Positions 1 through 9,436 of a stretch of DNA of 64,000 nt are shown here, piece by piece. This DNA comes from Mermis nigrescens (lineage: Eukaryota > Nematoda > Enoplea > Mermithida > Mermithidae). Made by a program: the position numbers and the translations under genes. The first letter of the stretch is position 1. Each line of letters opens with the position of its first letter. The notes under the pieces were generated by a model. That model was not told where the DNA came from and ran no database searches. It saw only the letters and a list, made by a program, of their open reading frames with translations. Location: the NCBI GenBank assembly GCA_036768485.1, contig JAVLUZ010000548.1, forward strand, positions 310,001-374,000, written 5' to 3'.

Positions 1-2
1 TA

Positions 3-455
3 GTGGGAAAAGTGCATTTTGTGGAAGGACTCGGCTGTTTTGACGAATTGAAGGAAAATAAAAGCGAACATAAATTGCTAGTTTTGGACGATTTAATGTA
101 CGACCTAAAGTCAGATTCGAGGTTGAGCGAATTGTTTACCAAGGGCTCTCATCACTGGAATTTATCAATAATACACATTGTTCAAAATGCATTTTTCGAC
201 GGGTTGAGGACCAGTCGAATTAACGCCCAATACATTGTCTTGATGAAAAACCCCTCGGACAAGCTGCAAATACAGAATTTGGGTAGACAACTATTCCCAA
301 ATTCGAAGCATTTCACGGAAGCATTCTTGGACGCTACGAAAGAGCCATTTGGGTACCTGCTGATCGATTTATGCCAAACTACGCCCGAGAATTTGCGACT
401 CAGAACAAACATTTTTCCAAATGACGCTGTAAATTACGTATATTTACCTAAATAA
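3..455 (+). CDS. Polinton packaging ATPase (FtsK/HerA-like), C-terminal part
   Basis: This is the C-terminal half of the genome-packaging ATPase, which in this family pumps element DNA into the capsid. The reading frame is already open at the window edge, so the Walker A region lies upstream. The visible part has a Walker B-like strand (LLVLDDLM), the family stretch SHHWNLSIIHIVQN and the C-terminal GYLLIDL segment. It aligns along its length with the ATPase at 59057-59703 in the right-hand element (same LVLDD/LILDD, TRG/TRS-CHHWN and YLLIDL blocks). No promoter can be assigned because the start is missing. The stop is followed by a short AT-rich gap before the next ORF. Confidence 0.88.
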   Translation: MGKVHFVEGLGCFDELKENKSEHKLLVLDDLMYDLKSDSRLSELFTKGSHHWNLSIIHIVQNAFFDGLRTSRINAQYIVLMKNPSDKLQIQNLGRQLFPNSKHFTEAFLDATKEPFGYLLIDLCQTTPENLRLRTNIFPNDAVNYVYLPK

Positions 456-543
456 CAATAAATACGACTGTTTTAGATTAAGATTTATTCTGCAGTTGCG
501 CGGCTCTGGCAATTAGTTTATTGCTTGATTTGCTCTCTCTCTT

Positions 544-1014
544 ATGGAAAATGGGCAGTGCTATTTAACTAGAAATTTATTTCAACGCGTAGTACTAAAC
601 AGAAATATGGCTGTTGCGTCGCCAATTTTAGCTCTAATTTTCTTTATCTGTTTCTTGAGTGCCACAATTTGTGACGTTCATATGCTAAATCAGCCCCCGT
701 GCAAAAACTCAAGCTCAGTGGTGCTTATTCATTCACCTAGCAACCAAAATAAGACGACTCTGATTCGCTTCAATGATTCAGAGAGGGCGGGGCTAATTAG
801 ATTTATTCGCGAGAATCTAGATTGCCCCACCAAAGCCGAAGGAAAGTATCCTCTTTCGCCCGACTGTTTCCGTATTATATTCTACAAGCCCGATATTTAC
901 ATTTGTTGCGCTTTTGATAACTTATTTCTCGAATTGCGCATTTCCTCGCTGAACTTGCCGTACAAAAGCACAATACAGCTACTTCATTCGCTCAACGCTA
1001 CATTGTCGCCCTAG
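544..1014 (+). CDS. Putative secreted or membrane glycoprotein of element A
   Basis: I do not recognise this protein. The frame opens at 544, but the Met at 607 is the likelier start, because it is followed directly by a hydrophobic stretch (residues about 25-43, ILALIFFICFLSATIC) that looks like a signal peptide or membrane anchor. Downstream are N-glycosylation sequons (NSS, NKT, NDS, NAT) and several cysteines (PPCK, DCP, DCF, ICCAF), as expected of an extracellular, disulfide-bonded protein. It sits between the ATPase and the ~105-aa gene on the same strand. An envelope, receptor-binding or host-interaction role would be guesswork. No counterpart is visible in the right-hand element. Confidence 0.55.
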   Translation: MENGQCYLTRNLFQRVVLNRNMAVASPILALIFFICFLSATICDVHMLNQPPCKNSSSVVLIHSPSNQNKTTLIRFNDSERAGLIRFIRENLDCPTKAEGKYPLSPDCFRIIFYKPDIYICCAFDNLFLELRISSLNLPYKSTIQLLHSLNATLSP

Positions 1015-1192
1015 CAATTTACCTCGTTTTCGTAACGCAAAATGGTTTCTGCGGCGTTTGAGTTGTTTATCAGAATGATTCATCGAAAACTTAAAAGTGA
1101 ATAATTGTTTTTTTCTAAAGAATTTGATTACAATTACGCTTATAGTGTTTTATTGCTACATTTAGCTAATTGAAATTTTAAAATCTCAAGGT

Positions 1193-1504
1193 ATGGCTAT
1201 ATCGAGTGCGGAAAAAGCTGATCTCGCCGATTTCTTTTGGACGCGCTTCACACCTGAAACAAAAGCCACATACAAAGAAAGCGTAAAAGACTACAACCTC
1301 TCCAACAGATTGTTTGGGCGCCGTCGCGTATCCTCTTTTTGGTACTTTGCCGGCCTGCTCTGTGCGGCAATGAAGCAGCGCGATTTGAAGGCCGGTTTCA
1401 TCCAAGAGCTGTTTGATTGTTTGTCGGGAGATGAAAAGCTCGATTTTTCAATTTATAACGAATGTAGCGCCACTGAGCGCGAAAAATTTTTTTGGACATT
1501 TTAA
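1193..1504 (+). CDS. ~105-aa family protein, element A member
   Basis: A small, probably helical 103-aa protein and the most diverged member of a family with copies at 54789-55106, 56457-56783, 57914-58231 and 63609-63927. The shared pattern is an aromatic-rich FFW (YFW elsewhere) followed by F, then a charged helix with KES/RES, an FWYFA block aligned to FWVFA, and a late LF or LW near residue 75. I know no domain name for it. Its repeated presence among Polinton genes says it belongs to the element. Function unknown. Confidence 0.55.
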   Translation: MAISSAEKADLADFFWTRFTPETKATYKESVKDYNLSNRLFGRRRVSSFWYFAGLLCAAMKQRDLKAGFIQELFDCLSGDEKLDFSIYNECSATEREKFFWTF

Positions 1505-1586
1505 AAAATGAACTTGGTTTCTTGGTTTAATGCGATTCTGGTTCGTATAAATTAGAGTGACGCTTAGTTTTTAGTCATTATTTATA

Positions 1587-1928
1587 ATGTCGCGTCGTCT
1601 GCATAATCATATTGACGAATTGCGTGTATTAGCTAGATGTAGTCCTAGTCTGCGAAAAGCTTATTTGAATAAAGCCAATAAAGATTTAATTTACTGTATT
1701 TCTGACGCCTGTTTTAACATATTGCAGGGTAACGTACCGCTGACACCCACTCAAAAGAAAGCACTGAGACGTTATAAAAACAACATTCACTACTTGGGGA
1801 CAAAAACGGGCACTAGTTTGACGAAAAAGCGTAACATTATTCAAAAAGGGGGGTTTTTACCATTATTGTTAGGGCCTTTACTTAGCATAGCAGCTAGCCT
1901 ACTTACGGACGTTATTAGCAAGAAATGA
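1587..1928 (+). CDS. GGFLP protein (Polinton small conserved protein)
   Basis: A 113-aa protein with homologues at 25075-25439 and 59710-60060. All three share an N-terminal helical part, a central C-x-FN-L-GN-PL/PF block, a basic linker and a C-terminal KGGFLPLLLGPLLSIAASLL-type hydrophobic helix. The GG step followed by a hydrophobic amphipathic segment resembles a protease-released membrane-active or capsid-associated peptide, so a virion role is an inference. The stop overlaps the start of the next gene (ATGA, 1925-1928), indicating translation from one transcript. The same overlap is kept in the right-hand element. Confidence 0.72.
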   Translation: MSRRLHNHIDELRVLARCSPSLRKAYLNKANKDLIYCISDACFNILQGNVPLTPTQKKALRRYKNNIHYLGTKTGTSLTKKRNIIQKGGFLPLLLGPLLSIAASLLTDVISKK

Positions 1929-3021
1929 AATTTACAAATAAGATGGTTTTGGTACCTCAAGACGTTGCGTTACAACAAGCAAATGATGAAAAATCGCCAT
2001 TACAGAAACAAATTGACGAATTTAAAAGCGAGCTTGAAAAAATTTTACAAAGTACCGAAACCCCCGAACGTCAATTCCAATTATACTCTCAGCTGTTTAG
2101 CCGATACTTAAATTTAGAATCGGAAAAACGACAACCGCTACTTGTTAAACTAGAGGAAACTGTAGAAAAACCACAATGGTACGAAACAGTTTTGGATAAT
2201 CTTCCAAAAGCAAACAAAAACAGGCACAATCGCTAGTTTCGCATATTCAAAACAGCCAACAAATTGATATTGATGCCGATAGTGGCGAAATTTCAGTAAA
2301 CGGCGAAAACATACCAGGCTCTAACGTTGTTGACTTGATTAACGATTTTAGCAGAGAGCGCGTGCACGCGCAACCCCCAATTGGGGCAGCAGAGTTTGCC
2401 CATGCGTTATCCGTAGACAGAGTTCCTAAAAGCTGCATTGGAAATCCTAAAAGGCGAAAAATGTTGAAAGTATATAACCGTAAAATCACATCAACCCCTA
2501 CATTAATGGAACACGAGGCAACTACAATTGGTCCTGTGCCTAAACGCAAACGCAGCGATGCTGACGATTCATCGGAACTAGTATTAGCGACTAAAATACG
2601 CTTAACTGAACCAGCGAGTCGTATGCGAAAACTTGAATCTACGGCGGTACCACAACCTAAAAAATTAAAACTCGAATCAGCGTCCAACAAGCATAAACTC
2701 CAGTTTGCGCAACTTCCTGCGGCCAAAAGATTGAAATTTTCACCGACGAGCTTAAAACGTAAGCTCAACTTGGCATTACTCGCGAACCCCAAAAGATTGA
2801 AGCTTTCACCAGCGAGCCTAAAACGTAAGCTCAGCTCAGTCAGCCTGCCCGCTGCTAAAAGACTCAAACTCACGACGAACCTCAAGCGGAAACTCGCATT
2901 TGCGGCACTACCAAAATCTAAAAGACTCAAGCTCACGACAACAAAAAAGCGACAACTCGAATCAACCAAATTTCCACTGCCCAAACGATTAAAATATTTA
3001 TCCTTATACGGAAATGACTGA
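1925..3021 (+). pseudogene. Partner of GGFLP protein with basic repeat tail (frameshifted)
   Basis: Homologue of the 188-aa protein at 60057-60623. The first part (1925-2236) matches its N-terminus (MVLVP, then a helical region). The frame is then lost around 2200-2215 and resumes through an ISVNGENIPGSNVVDLINDFSRER block that matches the G-LVIDGRKINGSNITDLVND region. After that the protein departs from its homologue into a tail of about nine imperfect ~14-residue repeats built on KRLKLSPASLKRKL, rich in Lys/Arg and resembling stacked nuclear-localisation or DNA-binding motifs. The 3' end overlaps the integrase start by a few bases. The one-base break could be decay or sequence error. Confidence 0.7.
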
Positions 3022-4087
3022 CGAGCTGTTTGAGTCCATTTATAAAAATTTAGATGATCCATCATCTTTCGCAAGCGCCAAATTGTTATATGATGCCGCC
3101 AAAGCCAGAGATGCATCTGTTACTTTGAACCAAGTTAAGAAATGGTTATCTTCACAAGATACTTACACCCTGCACAGACAAACGTACAGAAAGTTTAAAC
3201 GAAACAAAATTCACGTTTTTGACATTGATCACCAGTGGGAAATGGATCTTGCGGATATGACCCCTTTAAAAAATTTCAACGACGGATTTAAATTTATTCT
3301 GACATGCATTGACGTACTCAGCAAATACGCCTGGGCCAGACCCCTAATGAACAAATCTGGTACTAGTATTTCAAATGCGTTCACAAGCATATTGTCGCAG
3401 GGACGTAGACCGTGGCGACTTAGAACCGATAAGGGCAAAGAATTTCTAAACCACAATTTTCAAAATTTATTGAAAAAACAAGATATTCACTTCTTTACGT
3501 CTCAAAACGAGGACATTAAATGCGCGGTGGTGGAAAGATTCAACCGCACTCTAAAAAACAGAATGTACCGCTATTTTACCGAGAAAGGTACTTATAAATG
3601 GACCGATGTTTTGGATAAACTGCTCAACAATTACAATAATACCGTGCATCGGTCGATCAAAATGAAACCGGCTGAGGTTAATGTTAATAACGTTCAACTA
3701 GTATTGGATACCCTGTACGGCAGTGTGCAACGCCAAAAGGAACCAAAATTTCAAGTTGGCGATTATGTACGAATTTCCAAGTACCGTCAAGTATTTGATA
3801 AAAGTTACAAGCCCCAATTCACCGAAGAAATTTTCAAAATTTCTAAAGTCATTAATCACCCTACCGAGCCCCTATATAAACTCGTTGATTTGAGCGGCGA
3901 GGACATTGTTGGAACGTTTTATGAGCGCGAGCTCTTGAAAATCGAATACAACGAAAATCGTGCCTACAAAATTGAAAAAGTTTTAAAAAAACGTCGCTTG
4001 AAAAACGGCCGTATTCAGCTGCTTGTGAAATGGTTTGGTTATCCTGAAAAGTTTAACGAGTGGGTTTTAGAAACCGATTTGGAATGA
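3014..4087 (+). CDS. Polinton integrase (rve/DDE) with C-terminal chromodomain
   Basis: Complete 357-aa integrase that would insert the element DNA into the host chromosome. The order is an N-terminal helical region, an rve core with the expected acidic residues (first Asp in DLAD or CIDV at about 75-100, second Asp in RTDKGKEF at about 140, Glu in VVERFNRT at about 174), an SH3-like region with VGDYVRIS at about 250, and a C-terminal chromodomain (about 318-357) with VKWFGYPEKFNEW. Closely similar to the integrase at 56818-57878. It starts inside the tail of the preceding gene and its stop overlaps the protease ATG, so this looks like one polycistronic block. The frame is intact. Confidence 0.95.
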   Translation: MTDELFESIYKNLDDPSSFASAKLLYDAAKARDASVTLNQVKKWLSSQDTYTLHRQTYRKFKRNKIHVFDIDHQWEMDLADMTPLKNFNDGFKFILTCIDVLSKYAWARPLMNKSGTSISNAFTSILSQGRRPWRLRTDKGKEFLNHNFQNLLKKQDIHFFTSQNEDIKCAVVERFNRTLKNRMYRYFTEKGTYKWTDVLDKLLNNYNNTVHRSIKMKPAEVNVNNVQLVLDTLYGSVQRQKEPKFQVGDYVRISKYRQVFDKSYKPQFTEEIFKISKVINHPTEPLYKLVDLSGEDIVGTFYERELLKIEYNENRAYKIEKVLKKRRLKNGRIQLLVKWFGYPEKFNEWVLETDLE

Positions 4088-4593
4088 ATGGATCGGAAAT
4101 TGCGAGTATCGTCAGAAAAGATTCCATATTAAAATGTATTTTTCTTGGCGTTTTTGCCAGCAATCAATTACCTACACGAGTCCCGTTTCGACCAGCAGCG
4201 CTCATTGCCAATACAGACCCTCAAGATCAACCAGGACAGCATTGGGTCGCATTTTATTTTGATTCGGAAGGCAATGTTGATTATTTTGATTCATTTGGTC
4301 TTGCACCCTTTGTTGCTTCGTTTATTTTATTTATGAACCAAAACAGCAAAGTGCAAAATTTAAATAAAACCCGCCATCAGAGCTCATTTAGCGCCTCTTG
4401 CGGGCTGTACTGCATATTTTTCTTGTTTCATCGTTGTAGAAACTTGGAAATTTCCAAAATTTTTGGGACAAATTTCTTCCATAATGACAGTATCGTGTGC
4501 CAGTTTATGCGCAATACCTTTAGCATTTGTCCAAGTACGTGCCGTTCCGATTCGCAAACTTGCGTACCTTACTGGAAGATGAATATTATATAA
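4084..4593 (+). CDS. Adenain-like cysteine protease
   Basis: Virion maturation protease of the adenain/Ulp1 class, thought to cleave capsid precursors in Polintons. I chose the ATG at 4084 (MNGSEIASIV) because it overlaps the integrase stop as ATGA and aligns with the start of the homologue at 62373. The frame is open further upstream, but only inside integrase coding sequence. Catalytic elements visible are His in QHWVAFYF, Asp in YFDSFG, Gln in RHQSS and the nucleophile Cys in SASCGLYC. About 170 aa, with a C-terminal extension compared with the right-hand copy. Confidence 0.92.
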   Translation: MNGSEIASIVRKDSILKCIFLGVFASNQLPTRVPFRPAALIANTDPQDQPGQHWVAFYFDSEGNVDYFDSFGLAPFVASFILFMNQNSKVQNLNKTRHQSSFSASCGLYCIFFLFHRCRNLEISKIFGTNFFHNDSIVCQFMRNTFSICPSTCRSDSQTCVPYWKMNII

Positions 4594-4644
4594 AGCGTGC
4601 GCGCTAAAATTTAAATCATTTTAGTAAAACGCTCATTTACAAGC

Positions 4645-5407
4645 ATGCAGGATTCTAATCAATTTTACGTCACATTGCCTAGCAATACCGAAAAAGACAG
4701 CACTGCTTCTAATTTCAGAGTGAAGTTACCGCATAGACTCAGACTAGACGGTGATTGGGAAGTTGGGCTAGTAGAACTTATTTACCCCTATTCGTGGTAC
4801 ACGATTAACGAGGGTGAAAACTATGTCATGCTACAAATTGAAGCAAAATTTGAAAAAATTCTTTTTCCAGCTGGAAATTACGAAACTGTCGAGAAATCTT
4901 GTTTATGCTATAAACACGGCCGTTCAAAATAAAACTAATTTTTTAAAAATAGAGTATAATGCTCCAACAAACCAAATGACTTTTTTCCTAGACCCCAAAA
5001 CGATTAAAGGCGTGTACGCCAATAAGCGATTGTCTCAAATTTTGGGTTTTGATCAAACAATTTATAGATTTACAGCCGACAGCGAGCCTATTAGGGTATT
5101 CAGCACAAGTGCGCCGGACATCAATAAGCACAATTTTGATACTTTGTACGTCTATAGCAATATTATAGAAAATCAAATTGTTGGAAACACAATGGCCCCG
5201 TTATTGCGCATTGTTGAGGTTCAGGGCAAGTTTGGGAGTATAATAAACAAAGTTTTTGATAATCCCCATTACTTGCCGCTTTTGTTGAAAGATATTGCGT
5301 GGATCGAAATCAATATAAAGACCGATTTTGACGAATTTGTGTCATTCGAGACGGGAAAATGCGTGGTCAAGCTTCATTTTCGTAAACGCTCTCTTTATTT
5401 TCAATAA
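4645..5407 (+). pseudogene. Minor capsid protein (penton-like), one frameshift
   Basis: Matches the intact 259-aa penton-like minor capsid protein at 62801-63580 along its length. The N-terminal part (4645 to about 4890) has QFYVTLPSN and the GDWEVGLVELIYPYSW block. The C-terminal part continues in the next frame with LSQILGF, VYSNIIENQIVGNTMAPLLRIV and the CVVKLHFRKR ending. The break falls near 4885-4900, a single-base event in otherwise well-conserved sequence. The predicted product is a single jelly-roll vertex protein. It lies between protease and pX-like genes, as in the right-hand copy apart from gene-order changes. Confidence 0.85.
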
Positions 5408-5413
5408 AAAACA

Positions 5414-5884
5414 ATGCACGTAGTTTATGTGCCAAGCAGCGCCAACGACTGGTTAGACTATTACAAAAGCACATTGTCCGAAAACCCGCAGTACCAGTTG
5501 GGCGGCGCCATCAAAGGTTTTAAAGCCTACGCGCCCTTTCACAGGGGAGAGGGACTGGGCAGCTTTTTCAAAAGCCTGTATAGACTGGCCTTACCATTAC
5601 TTAAAACAGTTGGGAAGCACGCGCTAATAAGTGGGTCAAAAATTGCTGCTGACGTAGCCACGGGTCGCAAGCTCAAAGAGAGCGCTATCGAGCATGGAAA
5701 ATCTGGTGCGGCGCAGGCACTAAGGGATACTGCCGATCGCATTCATCAGTCGGGGAAAGGTATCGGCGTTCGTAAAAAAGAATCCAAAGTCAGAATGCTT
5801 AAAAAGAGACCTCACAGCAGAAAAACATCATTTAAAAGAACCAAGCTTCCTAAATCAGTCGGTTTGGACGTTTTTGGCGATTAA
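5414..5884 (+). CDS. Minor virion protein, adenovirus pX/pVI-like
   Basis: A 156-aa protein with homologue at 60665-61114. The shared order is MHV plus a ~25-residue N-terminus, a Gly-rich GEGLGSFFKSLYRLALPLLK amphipathic segment, a GKHALISGSKIAADVATG helix and a C-terminal basic region full of Lys/Arg (RMLKKRPHSRKTSF). GLGSFF followed by an amphipathic helix and a basic tail is typical of Polinton proteins compared with adenoviral pVI or pX, which link core DNA and capsid and help disrupt membranes. It starts 7 bases after the penton stop, and the capsid gene starts 3 bases after its own stop. Confidence 0.72.
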   Translation: MHVVYVPSSANDWLDYYKSTLSENPQYQLGGAIKGFKAYAPFHRGEGLGSFFKSLYRLALPLLKTVGKHALISGSKIAADVATGRKLKESAIEHGKSGAAQALRDTADRIHQSGKGIGVRKKESKVRMLKKRPHSRKTSFKRTKLPKSVGLDVFGD

Positions 5885-5886
5885 CC

Positions 5887-7219
5887 ATGAGTAAACTGTT
5901 GGACGAAAGCTCTATTCCCAGTAGTAAGAGCGAATTAGACTTTTTACCGTACCTACAACGCAAGTGGCTATACGAAGGTCGTTTTGGGCTGAAGTTCAGT
6001 TGCAAAATCCGTGTACCAATGATGGGCCATACGAGTTTCGAATGCCTCCCGATATGTATATGATAGACTTATCTAAAAATTATGTTTATTTTGTGATTCG
6101 TATAACAAAACCCGATGGAACATTGTGCAAATTGACCAAGACGCAAGGAGCATTAGGTGGCGATGTTGTTTTGCCTATAAACCTGATTGGAAAAACGTTT
6201 TTCAAACAAATAAAAATGTTTCTCAATGGAAAACTAATTTCCGACAGTGGTGACAAATACGCCTATCGATTGTTTTTGGAAACTGAGCTAAATTTCGGTA
6301 GAGACGCAAAGAAAAGTCAATTACAAGCTGCCATGTACTACGCCGACTATGATGACGAGCAAATGGGCCAAAAACATGGTTATTTCAAAAGAATGGATAT
6401 TTTCAAAGATAGCGCGTGGATTGAGGTGATGGCCCCCATACATGCGGATTTAATGTTTCAAGAGAGATTTTTGATTAATCAGTGTGAATTACGCCTCGAG
6501 TTGTACAGAAATGCTGACAAGTTTTGCTTGATAGACAACGCCCAAAACCCCTCCGTAAACTACAAAATTGAAGTCCGACAAATGTGTTTCTACGTTAAAA
6601 AAGTTGAAGTCGCCGAAGGAATCTCGCTCGCCGTTGAATCGATGCTACAACACACCACTTTAAAGTACCCAATCAGGCGCACACAAATCACAACGCTACA
6701 TGTTACGGAAAACCGACGATCAACGCCCTTAAACTCGTTGTTCAGCGGCTCGTTACCGAGACGTTTAGTTGTTGGCATGGTCAATGCGGAAGCAGCAAGA
6801 GGGTCTTACGCGCTATCACCCTTTGAATTTCGAGATTTTGGAATTTCCTGAAATCAAAATTATCAGTGGCGCGAGCGAGTGTACCTTCGACTCCTTACAA
6901 ACTGAATTTCGATGATAATCAATTTCTTCGAGCCTATGTTCAGCTGTTTGAAGGCTTGGGAATTGCACAGGATGACAAAGGAAACACCATCAACGTGGGA
7001 AGATTCAAAAATGGAAGCACCTTTTTTGTCTTTGAGCTCAGTGCCGATGGTACTGACACCAATACGTGGGAATTGATGCGAGAAGGAACAACGAGCTTGG
7101 AAATGCAGTTTGGAAAAGCCCTACCCATTGGCGGCGTAGAGTGTATAATTTACGGTGAATTTGATTCCTTGCTTATGATTGATCATACTCGTCAAGTATT
7201 TTTCGACTATTCTGTTTAG
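5887..7219 (+). pseudogene. Major capsid protein (double jelly-roll), several frameshifts
   Basis: Homologue of the intact 430-aa capsid protein at 61077-62369. The start at 5887 (MSKLLDESSIPSSKSELD) aligns with the intact copy. The frame is lost at the TTTTT run 5941-5945, where one T fewer is present than the homologous frame needs. The main body runs 5964 to about 6850 (GPYEFRMPPD, NLIGKTFFKQIK, DKYAYRLFLETELN, SLPRRLV). Two further one-base shifts near 6852 and 6875 separate it from the C-terminal part ending 7219 (WELMREGTTSLEMQF, IIYGEFDSLLMID). As written this copy cannot give a full capsid protein. Confidence 0.9.
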
Positions 7220-7285
7220 TGTGTGTACGTTTTTAAATAAAATTGCACAGATACATCGTTTTTCACATTTACCATTAGGTAGCAG

Positions 7286-7337
7286 TGACGTCATTAGGCG
7301 GTACCGTGGTGGGAGGGTTTTGCAACACTTGACGTCA
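7286..7337 (+). promoter_or_regulatory. Two CRE-like TGACGTCA sites upstream of the PC4-like gene
   Basis: TGACGTCATTA occurs twice, at 7286 and 7330, 44 bases apart, about 80-130 bases before the preferred start at 7416. The octamer is the consensus bound by host CREB/ATF factors. A TATA-like AGTATATG follows the second site. Whether they act as enhancers here is inference. Confidence 0.4.
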
Positions 7338-7415
7338 TTAAGCAGTATATGCGATTTTCAAGCTGATTTAGCTCATTGTTCGTTCCAACCCCTTACCATT
7401 CAGTACGCTTCAGCT

Positions 7416-7871
7416 ATGTCTTTCTCTAGAATGTCAAACAGAGTTGAGTTTAGCCTCGGAAACAACATGTATTGCATAGTTTCCAAGTGGAAAGGTGTTA
7501 CTAGCATTGGATTTCGTGTGTGTCAAAATTTTGGAAAATTACCCCTTTACCCTACGACTCATGGCATTAACTTGATGCGCTTTCAGTACGATAAGCTAGT
7601 TAATTTGTCGGATAGTCGTTTTAATGCCCTTATGTTTAACGTTCCAATGGAGACGGTAGATTTGGGCTATGAAACCTACGTTTCGATTGACAAGGAGAAC
7701 AAGCTCGTTGTATTGAAAAACGATACTAAGAAACAAAAAATTGAGCTGACGCCCACCCAGTGTCAGGCGTGGCACAGGCAGAAGGACGATATCGCTAAAG
7801 CTGTCCTCGGTATAGCAGGTACTAGTGTAATTTGCTTACTTTTCATCTTGTTATTTTTATGTAGCGCCTAA
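7416..7871 (+). CDS. Protein with two PC4-like repeats and a C-terminal membrane segment
   Basis: The frame opens at 7179, but the capsid gene ends at 7219, so I prefer the Met at 7416 (MSFSRMSN), giving 151 aa. Residues about 10-58 (FSLGNNMYCIVSKWKG, then GKLPLYPTTHGINL, FQYDKLVNL) resemble the PC4/p15 ssDNA-binding transcription coactivator fold, with the FxLGN start, strand pair and GI-L-LxQ-xxL end. Residues about 85-130 (VDLGYETYVSID, KLVVLKN, KIELTPTQCQAW) look like a second, shorter repeat. A hydrophobic stretch near the C-terminus (AVLGIAGTSVICLLFILLFL) would be a membrane anchor, which is odd for a DNA-binding protein. The match is from pattern only. Confidence 0.5.
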   Translation: MSFSRMSNRVEFSLGNNMYCIVSKWKGVTSIGFRVCQNFGKLPLYPTTHGINLMRFQYDKLVNLSDSRFNALMFNVPMETVDLGYETYVSIDKENKLVVLKNDTKKQKIELTPTQCQAWHRQKDDIAKAVLGIAGTSVICLLFILLFLCSA

Positions 7872-8225
7872 TTTTAGGAATCCTAGAGGCCATGAAAGTA
7901 CCAACGTCAAAAGCACGTAATAACCTTTTTGATTTTTAATAGTCTTAGTAGCTCGCGTTTTATTGTTTAGGCGATTCCTCAAAGCCACTAAAATTTATAA
8001 AACTCGACGATGATGAAGATACTCAAAGTGAATGCTTAAATTTAAGTGTGTGCTTTTCAATTTAAATTGTTATTAATATTTAGGCGGCTCAGTGGTGGCA
8101 AAAACGAGCGCTGTTACATTCGTTCCCAATGAGAAAACGCAAAGTAAACCATAAAACCACATATATCAACTCTGTAACGCTAGTGTAACTCATTTTCAAC
8201 AATACCCTTCTAGGTTGCGTAATTT

Positions 8226-8471
8226 ATGAGCACACTCTTTATTTTAGGCGAGGGGAATATAACCGCCGCCAGCGCTGATCTTTTGAGTGAGTTTTATTTA
8301 CATTTTTCTAAAATTTATTCTCATTTAAATTCGCAATTAGGTCAGAACGATAGTCAAAAAGATCAAGTGGAGGATGCTGTTTTTCCCTATTCGCAGCCCC
8401 GTGATGGCAATTGGGATCGTTATCCCAATGTTTTTCTTTTTTCCGAGTCAGCCGCAGTGATTCACCATTAA
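8226..8471 (+). CDS. Small hypothetical ORF, element A
   Basis: An 81-aa ORF with no family I recognise. It has an acidic/Gln-rich middle (GQNDSQKDQVEDAVF) and no obvious domain or membrane segment. It follows the PC4-like gene on the same strand after 350 bases in which I see no gene. Coding status is uncertain. Confidence 0.25.
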   Translation: MSTLFILGEGNITAASADLLSEFYLHFSKIYSHLNSQLGQNDSQKDQVEDAVFPYSQPRDGNWDRYPNVFLFSESAAVIHH

Positions 8472-8880
8472 AAAGCATGTTTGTAGTTGATGTATTTTGA
8501 TTAGTTGTAGTTGGGTAGTACTTTACAATTTAATAATGTAAGCTGTATATTTTATACTAGAGAACTGCGTTTATGCGCGTATAGTACCTATGCTTAATCG
8601 TACATGACGTATCTTATAGTTTTAGTATAATACGTATTGTGGGGTGCTGCGTTTAAACGTATAGCAGTTTTAGCGCAAATAGTACTCGATATTTTGATGA
8701 CGTATTTTAATTCAGTCGTAGCTATCTCCTCTAGGCGCCCAAACGTGCGCTCATTAAATATCTAGCATCATTTTCAAACACATGTACCCCAGCAAAAGTC
8801 TGTTTTTGTATACCCGGCTACTTGAAAAATCATTTTTTAGATATACTCACAACGTGCTTAAATAATTGATTTAAAATTTC
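8472..8880. other. Non-coding stretch, possible right flank of element A
   Basis: No gene seen. AT-rich with repeated short patterns built on TATAGTA, CGTATAG and TAGTAC (8510-8700) that may belong to the terminal region of element A, but I could not find the matching inverted repeat because the left end lies outside the window. Confidence 0.3.
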
Positions 8881-8890
8881 TGCTTACGAC

Positions 8891-9161
8891 CATACGTGGG
8901 CAGCAAGAAAATTCTGGGGGGGGGGTGCAAGATTTTTTTGAAGGTCGAAAAATGGCCTTAAAAATAGTGTGGTATGGCGATAAAAACACCATTTTTCGAC
9001 AGTTTCTCATCAAGCACTATCCATTGGCATCAGAAAATTGCGAAAAAAGCTGAAAAAAATTCTCAAAAATTGAATTCTGGGGGGGTATTTTGATTTCTGG
9101 GGGGGGGTATTTTGGTTTCTGGGGGGTGCATACCCTCCCCCAAACCCCCACGCCCAGGTGT
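8891..9161 (+). mobile_element. G-rich MITE (family M1) with 9-bp target duplication
   Basis: Starts CATACGTGGGCAGC and ends GCCCAGGTGT, roughly inverted at its tips. GCTTACGAC flanks it on both sides (8882-8890 and 9162-9170), a perfect 9-bp target-site duplication. The interior has runs of G and the repeated phrase TTTTGATTTCTGGGGG. Sister copies are at 26053-26336 and 33166-33420. A 9-bp duplication is typical of Mutator-like elements. Confidence 0.8.
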
Positions 9162-9436
9162 GCTTACGACAATTCATTAATCAACATTTGTGATTAATCA
9201 CACAGGCTCAATTCTTAGCACTTTATAAAAAGCAATTACTAGGTACATTAGTAGACCCTCGGCTTAAAGAGGATTGAAACCCCCCTTCTTATGTATCATA
9301 AAAAACCCATTTCTTTGCGCACATTTTTTGTGCCGAGTATTGTTTTTATTGGAAAGAAGGAGTCAGAAAAAAGTTGTCACGATTATGCAATGTAATTTTG
9401 TTTACACACAAATAATTCACAATTTGCCAATCGATA

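Noticed and set aside
2247..3116. 289-aa minus-strand ORF
   Set aside because: Antisense shadow of the basic repeat tail; its Leu/Ser repeats simply mirror the Lys/Arg repeats on the coding strand.
7179..7415. N-terminal 79 residues of the frame containing the PC4-like protein
   Set aside because: Overlaps the capsid gene end and the promoter-like CRE sites; composition is unlike protein, so the Met at 7416 is preferred.
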